A DNA stretch of 64,000 nucleotides, taken from assembly GCF_030733845.1 (NCBI RefSeq), contig NZ_CP132311.1, positions 3,702,501 to 3,766,500 on the forward strand. The letters run 5' to 3'. Source of the stretch: Shinella zoogloeoides. Lineage in GTDB: Bacteria; Pseudomonadota; Alphaproteobacteria; Rhizobiales; Rhizobiaceae. The translations under genes were made by a program, and so were the position numbers. The notes beneath the pieces are model-generated. The model saw nothing but the letters and a program-made list of their open reading frames with translations. It was not told the DNA's origin and searched no databases. Position 1 is the stretch's first letter. The number at the start of each line of letters is the position of its first letter. Of this stretch, positions 11,212-18,451 are shown piece after piece.

Positions 11212-12504
11212 ATGTTTGAACGGCTTTTCAAGCTGAGTGAGCACGGCACCACCGTGCGCACCGAAGTGATCGCGGGTCTCACGACCTTCCTCACCATGTC
11301 CTATATCATCTTCGTCAATCCGGACATCCTGTCGACGACGGGCATGGACCGGGATGCCGTCTTCGTGGCGACCTGTCTTGCCGCCGCGCTCGGCTCCATG
11401 GTCATGGCGACCATGGCCAACTGGCCTATCGGCATGGCGCCCGGCATGGGCCTCAACGCCTTCTTCGCCTTCACCGTAGTGGCGGCGCTGGGCTTCACCT
11501 GGCAGCAGGCGCTCGGTGCGGTCTTCATCTCCGGCATCATCTTCGTCATCCTGACGGTGACGGGCGTGCGAAGCTGGCTGATCCAGGGCATTCCGCATTC
11601 GCTCAGAAGCGCTATCGCCACCGGTATCGGCCTCTTCCTCGGCATCATCGCGCTCAAGAGCTCCGGTATCGTCGTCGACAACCCGGCGACCCTCGTCGGC
11701 CTCGGCGACCTGAAGCAGACCGGCCCGCTGCTCGCGATCCTCGGCTTCTTCGTCATCGCCGTGCTCGACGCGCTGCGCGTCAAGGGCGCGATCCTGATCG
11801 GCATCCTCGTCGTCACGGTCCTGTCGTGGATCCTCGGCGTCAGCGAATTCCGCGGTCTGGTCTCGGCCCCGCCGTCCATCCTGCCGACCTTCCTGCAGCT
11901 CGACATCATGGGCGCGCTGCACGGCGGCCTGCTGCACGTCATCCTCGTCTTCGTGCTCGTCGAGGTCTTCGACGCCACGGGCACGCTGATCGGCGTCGCC
12001 AAGCGCGCCAACCTCATCCAGGAAGGCAAGCCGAACCGCCTCGGCCGCGCGCTTCTGGCCGACAGCACGGCCATCGTCGCCGGCTCGCTGATGGGCACGA
12101 GCAGCACCACGGCCTATGTCGAAAGCGCCTCGGGCGTGCAGGCGGGCGGGCGCACCGGCCTCACCGCGCTCACCGTCGCCGTGCTCTTCCTCGCCGCCCT
12201 CTTCATCTCGCCGCTTGCCGGCTCGGTGCCGAGCTACGCGACGGCCCCGGCCCTGCTATACGTCGCCGGCCTGATGATGCGCGAAATGACGGAAGTCGAC
12301 TGGGAAGACCTGACGGAAGCGGCACCCGCCGCGCTCACCGCGCTCGCCATGCCCTTCACCTATTCCATCGCCAACGGCCTTGCCTTCGGCTTCATCACCT
12401 ATGTCGTGCTGAAGCTTTTCACCGGCAAGTGGAAGCAGATCCACCCGGCAACGGCGATCGTCGCCGCGCTCTTCGTCATCCGCTTCGCCTTCTTCGCGGA
12501 ATAA
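11212..12504 (+). CDS. NCS2-family purine permease (AzgA/GhxP-like)
   Basis: A 430-residue inner-membrane protein with about a dozen hydrophobic helices. It belongs to the AzgA-like branch of NCS2 transporters, which import adenine, guanine or hypoxanthine with protons. Signature segments are MSYIIFVNP near the N-terminus, GMAPGMGLNAFFAFTVV, FVLVEVFDATGTLIGVAKRA and GSLMGTSSTTAYVESASGV. The start at 11212 follows GGGGGAG. Its position just ahead of the purine degradation genes suggests it feeds purine bases to XdhABC and guanine deaminase. The leader contains an overlapping hairpin pair. A strong terminator follows the gene. The exact base transported cannot be read from sequence. Confidence 0.9.
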   Translation: MFERLFKLSEHGTTVRTEVIAGLTTFLTMSYIIFVNPDILSTTGMDRDAVFVATCLAAALGSMVMATMANWPIGMAPGMGLNAFFAFTVVAALGFTWQQALGAVFISGIIFVILTVTGVRSWLIQGIPHSLRSAIATGIGLFLGIIALKSSGIVVDNPATLVGLGDLKQTGPLLAILGFFVIAVLDALRVKGAILIGILVVTVLSWILGVSEFRGLVSAPPSILPTFLQLDIMGALHGGLLHVILVFVLVEVFDATGTLIGVAKRANLIQEGKPNRLGRALLADSTAIVAGSLMGTSSTTAYVESASGVQAGGRTGLTALTVAVLFLAALFISPLAGSVPSYATAPALLYVAGLMMREMTEVDWEDLTEAAPAALTALAMPFTYSIANGLAFGFITYVVLKLFTGKWKQIHPATAIVAALFVIRFAFFAE

Positions 12505-12524
12505 GCGGACGAGCACACATCTGG

Positions 12525-12560
12525 AACGGGCCGCGCGATGAGCGCGGCCCGTTTGCGTTT
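12525..12560. terminator. Terminator between the permease and SRPBCC genes
   Basis: AACGGGCCGCGC and GCGCGGCCCGTT form a perfect 12-bp stem with a GATGA loop, followed by GTTTGCGTTT. It lies between converging genes. Confidence 0.8.
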
Positions 12561-13357
12561 CAGGCCTTTGCCACCGCGTCGAGCCAGGTCTGCCATTTCG
12601 GCTGCGCGGCGGCGGCGGCCGCGCCAGCCTCCGAGCCGTAGAAGAAGCGGCAGAGGCTGAGGCGGACCGTATCGCCCATGCCGTAGAGGCCGAACAGGCC
12701 GACGCCCGGCACGTCGCCGTCGATGCGCAGGATCACATAGCGCTGCACGGCATCCTGGCGCACGACGACGACCTCGCCGAACAGCGTTTCGCCGGCCTCC
12801 ACGGTCCAGTTCTCGCCGACATCGGCCGTCTCGTGGCCGAGGCCGTCCAGGAGGTTGCGCCAGACGACGAGGGCTTCGCCCTTCGCTTCCGCGGCGAGCT
12901 GGAAGGAGGCGGCGGCCTGGCCGGCATGGTGGGCGAGATAGAGCCGCAGCGCGTCGATGAAGCCCGGCCATCCGGATTCGAAGCCTTCCATCTGGCCGTC
13001 CCACTGCGTGGAGGTGCTGACGATGGAATGCACCATGTGCACGCGGCATCCACCGCCCGAGCGGGCAGCGATGGTGATGTCGGTGACGATGGGTGGGGCG
13101 CTTTCAGCCCAGTCGGCCTCCACATAGCCGAAGCGGTGCGGCGGCTCCCAGCAGGTCACCGTGCCGCTGCCGGTGACACCGGCCATGAAGTGGAAGGTGA
13201 TCCGGCCGCCGATCTGCCCGTCGATCTCGGCCGTGGTGAACCAGGCGGCATTGCCGGGGCCGGTCGCCATGGCATGCCAGACGTCTTCCGGCGTGCCCGG
13301 CACCAGGAAGTCCAACTCCACCCAGCGCTTTCCGCTCGCGTCGAATCTTATCGTCAT
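12560..13357 (-). CDS. SRPBCC/AHSA1-domain protein
   Basis: A 265-residue soluble protein. The first 150 residues look like an AHSA1 (activator of Hsp90 ATPase homologue 1-like) START-type fold: ELDFLVPGTPEDVWHAMATG, then GGRITFHF and WEPPHRFGYVEADW. The later part (WRNLLDGLGHETADVGENWT) is typical of bacterial two-part members, in which a second similar half follows. Such proteins bind small hydrophobic ligands in a deep cavity; no ligand or function is known for this one. It is a single gene, converging with the purine permease. Confidence 0.8.
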   Translation of the reverse strand: MTIRFDASGKRWVELDFLVPGTPEDVWHAMATGPGNAAWFTTAEIDGQIGGRITFHFMAGVTGSGTVTCWEPPHRFGYVEADWAESAPPIVTDITIAARSGGGCRVHMVHSIVSTSTQWDGQMEGFESGWPGFIDALRLYLAHHAGQAAASFQLAAEAKGEALVVWRNLLDGLGHETADVGENWTVEAGETLFGEVVVVRQDAVQRYVILRIDGDVPGVGLFGLYGMGDTVRLSLCRFFYGSEAGAAAAAAQPKWQTWLDAVAKA

Positions 13358-13467
13358 CGTTCCTCTCCCTCGTCAGGGGAGCGGCCATGCGAAGAGGCCG
13401 CCCCGATAGCGCGCAAGGTAGCATGCGGTATCGGGGGCGGCCGTCAATCATCCGTGAAGACAGAAAT

Positions 13468-13491
13468 GCCGGCCCGTGGAGGCGGGCCGGC
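13468..13491 (-). terminator. Hairpin terminator after ureidoglycolate lyase
   Basis: GCCGGCCCG and CGGGCCGGC pair perfectly around six bases. On the minus strand the stem is followed by ATTTCTGTCTTC, a weak T-rich tail. It ends the puuE-alc-allA transcript. Confidence 0.6.
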
Positions 13492-13515
13492 GGATCCGCA
13501 TCCCCGGTGGATGGA

Positions 13516-14001
13516 TCAGCGGATCAGGAAGGATTCGGCGTAGAAATGCTCTTCGAGATTCACGCCCTCGCCGCCGCGGTCGACCACGGCGAAATCGGAA
13601 ACCGCATCGAGCGGCGTCAGGATGCCGTGCCAGACATTGCGGCCGATATTGACGCCCTGTCCTGGCGCGGTGCGGAAGGCGATCGGCTCGGCCGGGCCGC
13701 TCTCCGTCTCTTCGGCGACGACGACGAGGAAGGAGGCGTCGCCGAGCGGAATGAAGGCCTGGCTGCCGAGCGGGTGGCGCTCGACCATGTTCAGTTCCAG
13801 CGGCAGCGGATAGGGCTCGCCGCGCAGCAGGCTGATCATCGGCCTTGCCTTCTCGCCGGTCGTCTCGATGTTGGCTAGATCGTGGAAGCGCGTGCACTTG
13901 CCCGCATTGATCGGGAAATTGTGGGCGCCGTCCTGCTCGATGACCTGGCCGAAGGGCGCGAAGGCCTCGCGGGTGAGCGGTCTGATGTCGATTGTCTTCA
14001 T
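13516..14001 (-). CDS. allA: Ureidoglycolate lyase (AllA)
   Basis: A 161-residue cupin-fold enzyme that splits ureidoglycolate into glyoxylate and urea, the last step of allantoin breakdown. Family features are the N-terminal REAFAPFGQVIE, the NMVERHPLGSQAFIPL segment and NVWHGILTPLDA, with conserved histidine, glutamate and serine residues of the active site. The start is the ATG at 14001, which overlaps the allantoicase stop by four bases (ATGA), so the two are translationally coupled. The product glyoxylate feeds the Gcl module about 12 kb away. Length is typical for the family. Confidence 0.93.
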   Translation of the reverse strand: MKTIDIRPLTREAFAPFGQVIEQDGAHNFPINAGKCTRFHDLANIETTGEKARPMISLLRGEPYPLPLELNMVERHPLGSQAFIPLGDASFLVVVAEETESGPAEPIAFRTAPGQGVNIGRNVWHGILTPLDAVSDFAVVDRGGEGVNLEEHFYAESFLIR

Positions 14002-15005
14002 GTCTTTCCTCCCTCGGCCACACGGCCAAAAACACGCAGACGGCTGATGCCGCCGTCCGGATGGATGTTCAGGCGGATATGCGTCACGGCACCCGCCCGC
14101 TTCACGCGATCGCCGTCGAACGTATGGATACGGTCGGCGGCAAGCTTCTGCTCGGGCAGGATTTCCTGCCAGAACATCGACGCGGCGGTGACAAGGGTGG
14201 GGAGGTCCCCTGTCGTGCCCGTCAGGTCGGCGGCCTGCACGGAGCAGGCATCCGGGTAGTTGCCCTTGAAGTGGGCGGTATCGACGACGATGCTCTCCAC
14301 CGTCGCCCGTGCGGCGAGCCTGACCACGATCCACTCGTGGCCCGGCTCGCGGCGGCGGCTGGTCTCCCAGCCGTCACCCATATTGACGCCACGGCCGGGC
14401 GCGAGCAAGCGCTGATGGCCGTAATGTCCGTTCGACAGCGCGACGACCTGCCCGCCGGAAAGGGCGGAGGCGAGATCGATCGGCCCTTCGGCCGGCGCGA
14501 GCGCCGGGATTCCGTAGACGCGCAGCCGCGCCACCCCGCCATCGGGGTAGATCCTGAGCCGCACATGGCTGAACAGCCCGTCCGCGGCGCAGTCAAAGAA
14601 ATGCTGGGCGCTCGGCCCGAGCGGGCTTGCCGCAATCAGCGTCACCCAGTCCGTCGCCTCGTCCGGGCCACCCGGCGCATGACATCCCTCGATGGCGCAG
14701 GCCGTCGGGTAGTTGCCGGTAAAATAGGCGGTGTCCACGTCGAAGCCGCGGATGCGGCCGGGCGTCGCGAGCGCGACGATGGCGTGGTCGTGGCCCGGGC
14801 CGCGCCGCCGCCGCGTCTCCCAGCCGTCCATCCACTTGCCGTTCTCGTCGTAGCGGCCGGGATGATAGGCGGCGGGTTCGTCGGCCAGCATGCGCGACAG
14901 CGGGCCGAAGAATTCGTCCGTCGCGGATATGCCCCTTGCCCCGAGGCTCGCCGAGGCAAGGTTGATCGTTCCGCGCGCGAAGGCAGGCAGGGCGCCGGTC
15001 GACAT
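13998..15005 (-). CDS. alc: Allantoicase
   Basis: A 335-residue enzyme that hydrolyses allantoate to ureidoglycolate and urea. It shows the internal duplication typical of allantoicases, two beta-sandwich halves carrying similar blocks: DGWETRRRRGPGHDHAIVAL then DGWETSRRREPGHEWIVVRL, and DTAYFTGNYPTACAIEG then DTAHFKGNYPDACSVQA. A final HIRLNIHPDGGISRLRVFG closes the second half. It is nine bases downstream of puuE-uraD on the same strand and overlaps allA, so the three form one operon ordered as the pathway runs. Confidence 0.95.
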   Translation of the reverse strand: MSTGALPAFARGTINLASASLGARGISATDEFFGPLSRMLADEPAAYHPGRYDENGKWMDGWETRRRRGPGHDHAIVALATPGRIRGFDVDTAYFTGNYPTACAIEGCHAPGGPDEATDWVTLIAASPLGPSAQHFFDCAADGLFSHVRLRIYPDGGVARLRVYGIPALAPAEGPIDLASALSGGQVVALSNGHYGHQRLLAPGRGVNMGDGWETSRRREPGHEWIVVRLAARATVESIVVDTAHFKGNYPDACSVQAADLTGTTGDLPTLVTAASMFWQEILPEQKLAADRIHTFDGDRVKRAGAVTHIRLNIHPDGGISRLRVFGRVAEGGKT

Positions 15006-15014
15006 GGTCCGCTC

Positions 15015-16433
15015 TCAGGCCGGCAGCAGCGCTTTGAGCCGCAGCAGGCCGATCCGCTCGACCTGCTTGCAGGCGGTGGCGAATTCGCTCTCGCGGTCGT
15101 TCGCGACGCGCTTTTCGAAGGCCGCGAGGATGCTCGCCTTCGTGTTGTCGCGCACCGCGATGATGAACGGGAAGCCGAATTTCGCCACGTAGCGGTCGTT
15201 GAGGTCGGTGAAGCGCTCGCGTTCCTCGTCCGTCAGCGCGTCGAGGCCGGCGGAGGCCTGCTCCTCGGTCGAGCTTGCCGTCAGGCGCTTTGCCTGCGCC
15301 AGCTTGCCGGCAAGGTCCGGGTGGGCGACGAGCACGCCGAGCCGTTCCTCGTCGCTTGCCGCGCGGAACTGGAAGGTGAGCGCGGCGGCAAGGCCGACGG
15401 CGGTATCGTTAGCCGGCGAAAGTTCTCCGTCCCAGGCGCGCTGCGCCACCCAGGGCGAATGCTCGAAAATGTCGCCGAAGCGCTTGACGAAGGCTTCCTC
15501 CGACATCTGCGAGGGGCGTTCGGCGGCCGGCTGCGGCGGATTAGTCCTCGCCCAATGCTCGGCGATATCGACGCGCCGGGCGATCCACACCTTCTCGTGG
15601 CTCTGCACATAGTCGATGAAGCGGGCGAGCGCCATGACGCGGCCCGGACGGCCGATCAGGCGGCAATGCAGGCCGATGCTCATCATCTTCGGGCTACCGG
15701 CCGCGCCTTCGGCATAGAGCGCGTCGAACGAGTCCTTCAGGTAGCTGAAGAACTGGTCGCCGCTGTTGAAGCCCTGCGGCGTGGCGAAGCGCATGTCGTT
15801 GGCGTCGAGTGTGTAGGGAATGATGAGCTGCTGGCGGCCGCCGTGCTCGGACCAGTAGGGCAGGTCGTCCGCATAGGTATCGGAAACGTAGTCGAAGCCG
15901 CCGGCCTCCGCGACGAGATCGACCGTGTTGACGGAACAGCGGCCCGTATACCAGCCGCGCGGCCGCTCGCCGGTGACGAGCGTGTGCAGGCGGACCGCCT
16001 CGGCGATCGCCGCGCGCTCGTCTTCCGCGCTCATGTCCTTGTGCTCGACCCATTTGAGGCCGTGCGAGGCGATTTCCCAGCCGGCCTCGATCATCGCGGC
16101 GACCTGGGCGGGCGAGCGCTGCAGGGCGGTAGCCACACCATAGACTGTGACGGGCACGGCCTTTTCGGTCAGCAGCCGGTGCAGACGCCAGAAGCCGGCG
16201 CGCGCGCCGTATTCGTAGATGGATTCCATGTTCCAGTGGCGCTGGCCCGGCCATTGCGCGGCGCCGACGATCTCGGAGAGGAACGCTTCGGAGGCCGCAT
16301 CGCCGTGCAGCACGCAGTTCTCCCCGCCTTCCTCGTAGTTCAGGACGAATTGTACGGCGACGCGCGCCTCGCCCGGCCACCGGGCGGCGGGCGGGTTCTG
16401 CCCATATCCGTGCATGTCACGGCAATATCGCAT
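15015..16433 (-). CDS. puuE: Fused allantoinase PuuE / OHCU decarboxylase UraD
   Basis: A 472-residue bifunctional protein. Residues 1 to about 300 are a PuuE-type metal-independent allantoinase of the polysaccharide-deacetylase fold (WEIASHGLKWVEHKDM, GWYTGRCSVNTVDLVAEAGG, MMSIGLHCRLIGRPGR). Residues from about 310 to the end are a 2-oxo-4-hydroxy-4-carboxy-5-ureidoimidazoline decarboxylase (FGDIFEHSPWVAQRAWDG, LGVLVAHPDLAGKLA, FPFIIAV). The two activities bracket S-allantoin, making it and then opening its ring. The ATG at 16433 is chosen because a strong GGAGGAG lies eight bases upstream; the TTG five codons earlier would sit on that site. The gene is divergent from hiuH, which makes the UraD substrate. 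Such fusions occur in other Rhizobiales. Confidence 0.95.
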   Translation of the reverse strand: MRYCRDMHGYGQNPPAARWPGEARVAVQFVLNYEEGGENCVLHGDAASEAFLSEIVGAAQWPGQRHWNMESIYEYGARAGFWRLHRLLTEKAVPVTVYGVATALQRSPAQVAAMIEAGWEIASHGLKWVEHKDMSAEDERAAIAEAVRLHTLVTGERPRGWYTGRCSVNTVDLVAEAGGFDYVSDTYADDLPYWSEHGGRQQLIIPYTLDANDMRFATPQGFNSGDQFFSYLKDSFDALYAEGAAGSPKMMSIGLHCRLIGRPGRVMALARFIDYVQSHEKVWIARRVDIAEHWARTNPPQPAAERPSQMSEEAFVKRFGDIFEHSPWVAQRAWDGELSPANDTAVGLAAALTFQFRAASDEERLGVLVAHPDLAGKLAQAKRLTASSTEEQASAGLDALTDEERERFTDLNDRYVAKFGFPFIIAVRDNTKASILAAFEKRVANDRESEFATACKQVERIGLLRLKALLPA

Positions 16434-16491
16434 GGAACGCTCCTCCAAACGCTTTTCGATGACAAATATCTAACCCGGAATCGCACAGGTC

Positions 16492-16545
16492 ATTTCTCAG
16501 GAAATTTTGAAAGTCTCGAACGATCTCACCGCTTTTCAGTGGAAA
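16492..16545. promoter_or_regulatory. Repeated TTTC-N4-GAAA dyads between puuE-uraD and hiuH
   Basis: TTTC-TCAG-GAAA at 16493-16504 (extended to ATTTC...GAAAT) and TTTC-AGTG-GAAA at 16534-16545 lie 41 bp apart, close to four helical turns, in the 160-bp divergent promoter region. They are good candidates for a shared operator, for example of the local LysR regulator. Confidence 0.4.
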
Positions 16546-16593
16546 GAGGGTGACGGATAGTGATTGCAGGCGCACTATGCCCGGGAGGAAAAC

Positions 16594-16959
16594 ATGCAGT
16601 CTCATTCGCACGGAGCCGGCCGGCTCACGACCCACGTTCTGGACACCGCGCGCGGCAAGCCGGCGGAAGGCCTGCGCATCGATCTCTATCGGGTCGAGGG
16701 CGACGCGTTCCACCTGATCAAGACGACGGAGACGAACGACGACGGCCGTTGCGACGCGCCGCTCCTGTCGGGCGAGACCATGAAGAGCGGCACCTACGAG
16801 CTGCGCTTCCATGCCGGCGATTATCTCGGCCGCACCGGCGATGGCCCGCTGTTCCTCGACATCATCCCGATCCGCTTCGGCCTTGCGGATGAAGGCGCGC
16901 ACTACCATGTGCCGCTTCTCGTCTCGCCCTTCAGCTATTCCACCTATCGCGGGAGCTAA
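16594..16959 (+). CDS. hiuH: 5-hydroxyisourate hydrolase (transthyretin-like)
   Basis: A 121-residue transthyretin-related protein that opens 5-hydroxyisourate to OHCU. It starts [20 protein letters not shown], the canonical N-terminal signature with the catalytic histidine at residue 14, and ends in the diagnostic YRGS tetrapeptide. A second catalytic histidine lies in [12 protein letters not shown]. There is no signal peptide, so it is cytoplasmic. The start at 16594 follows GGGAGG. It is followed four bases later by xdhA and is the first gene of the plus-strand xanthine dehydrogenase operon. Confidence 0.96.
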   Translation: MQSHSHGAGRLTTHVLDTARGKPAEGLRIDLYRVEGDAFHLIKTTETNDDGRCDAPLLSGETMKSGTYELRFHAGDYLGRTGDGPLFLDIIPIRFGLADEGAHYHVPLLVSPFSYSTYRGS

Positions 16960-16963
16960 CATC

Positions 16964-18448
16964 ATGGCGGCTGCAACCATCCGCTCGGAACTGCGCTTCA
17001 TTCTCAACGGCCAGGACGTCTGCCTTCGCGACGTGGCGCCCGACCTCACGCTGCTCGACTGGCTGCGCCTTTCCCGCTCGCTCAAGGGCACCAAGGAAGG
17101 CTGCGCCGAGGGCGACTGCGGCGCCTGCACGGTGCTGGTCGGCCGGCTCACCCCGCAAGGCGGTCTCGTCTATGAAGGCGTCAATGCCTGCATCCGCTTC
17201 ATGGGTTCGCTCGACGGCTGTCATGTCGTGACGGTCGAGCACGTTGCCGGCGCAGGCGATCGCCTGCATCCGGTGCAGCAGGCCATGGTTGACTATCACG
17301 GCTCGCAGTGCGGCTTCTGCACGCCCGGCTTCGTCATGTCGCTCTATGCGCTCTGGATGCAGACGCCGAACCCGAACGACCAGCAGATCGAGACGGCGCT
17401 GCAAGGCAATCTCTGTCGCTGCACCGGCTACGAGCCGATCCTGCGCGCCGCCCGCGCCATCTCCGAATATGGCGGCACGGACAAGGATCCGCTGCTGGCT
17501 GAGCGCGCGGGCATGATCGCGCGCCTCCAGGCGCTGAAGGACGGCGCCCGCGTCGAAATCGGCGAGGGCAAGCGCCGCTTCGTCGTGCCGGCCGGCCTCG
17601 ACGATTTCGCCGCCGTGCTCGACGCCTCGCCGGCCGCCACGGTCGTCGCCGGCTCCACCGATGTGGGCCTCTGGGTCACCAAGCACATGCGCGACATCTC
17701 GCCGGTGGTCTTCATCGCCGGCCTCGACGAACTGAAATCCCTCTCGGTGAAGGACGGCACGATCTCCATCGGCGCCGGCGTCACCTATACGGAAGCGCTT
17801 TCCACACTCGCGCAGCATATCCCGGCGCTCGGCCCGCTCATCGAGCGCATCGGCGGCCAGCAGGTGCGCAACATGGGCACGATTGGCGGCAACATCGCCA
17901 ACGGCTCACCCATCGGCGACACCCCGCCGGCGCTGATCGCGCTGGGCTCGACGCTTACCTTGCGTAAGGGCGCGGAACGGCGCACCATCTCCCTGCAGGA
18001 CTTCTTCATCGCCTACGGCAAGCAGGATCGCCAGCCGGGCGAGTTCGTGGAAGCCGTGCATGTGCCGATACCGGCGGCGGCGGAAAAGTTCGCCGTCTAC
18101 AAGGTGACCAAGCGCCGCGACGAGGACATCACGGCAACGCTCGGCGCCTTCCGCTTGGCGCTTGCCGCCGACGGCACGGTGGCGGACGTCACCATCGCCT
18201 ATGGCGGCATGGCGGCAACGCCCAAGCGCGCCTTCGCGGTGGAAAAGGCGCTTCTCGGCCAGCCCTGGAGCGAAGCGACGGTGGAAGCGGCCATGGAAAA
18301 GTACGCGGAGGACTACGCGCCGCTGACCGATATGCGCGCCACCGCCGAATACCGCGCCCTGGTGGCGAAGAACCTTCTCCTGCGTTTCCACATGGAAACG
18401 ACGTCCAGCGATACACCGGTCCAGGTGTCCAGATACGAGGCTGCGTGA
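16964..18448 (+). CDS. xdhA: Xanthine dehydrogenase small subunit (Fe-S/FAD)
   Basis: A 494-residue subunit that carries the electron-transfer part of xanthine dehydrogenase. The N-terminal [2Fe-2S] ferredoxin ligands are C47, C52, C55 and C76. The helical second cluster has C116, C119, C151 and C153 (QCGFCTPG and NLCRCTGY). A FAD-binding domain of the molybdopterin-dehydrogenase type follows (TVVAGSTDVGLWVTK, GGNIANGSPIGDTPPALIAL), then a CO-dehydrogenase flavoprotein C-terminal domain. The start at 16964 is preferred over several in-frame ATGs inside hiuH because it leaves the ferredoxin domain with the normal N-terminus. It passes electrons from the molybdenum site to NAD+. Confidence 0.97.
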   Translation: MAAATIRSELRFILNGQDVCLRDVAPDLTLLDWLRLSRSLKGTKEGCAEGDCGACTVLVGRLTPQGGLVYEGVNACIRFMGSLDGCHVVTVEHVAGAGDRLHPVQQAMVDYHGSQCGFCTPGFVMSLYALWMQTPNPNDQQIETALQGNLCRCTGYEPILRAARAISEYGGTDKDPLLAERAGMIARLQALKDGARVEIGEGKRRFVVPAGLDDFAAVLDASPAATVVAGSTDVGLWVTKHMRDISPVVFIAGLDELKSLSVKDGTISIGAGVTYTEALSTLAQHIPALGPLIERIGGQQVRNMGTIGGNIANGSPIGDTPPALIALGSTLTLRKGAERRTISLQDFFIAYGKQDRQPGEFVEAVHVPIPAAAEKFAVYKVTKRRDEDITATLGAFRLALAADGTVADVTIAYGGMAATPKRAFAVEKALLGQPWSEATVEAAMEKYAEDYAPLTDMRATAEYRALVAKNLLLRFHMETTSSDTPVQVSRYEAA

Positions 18449-18451
18449 GCC

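Noticed and set aside
13992..16553. 853-codon plus-strand frame antisense to alc and puuE-uraD
   Set aside because: No family features. The minus strand encodes clear allantoicase and PuuE-UraD.
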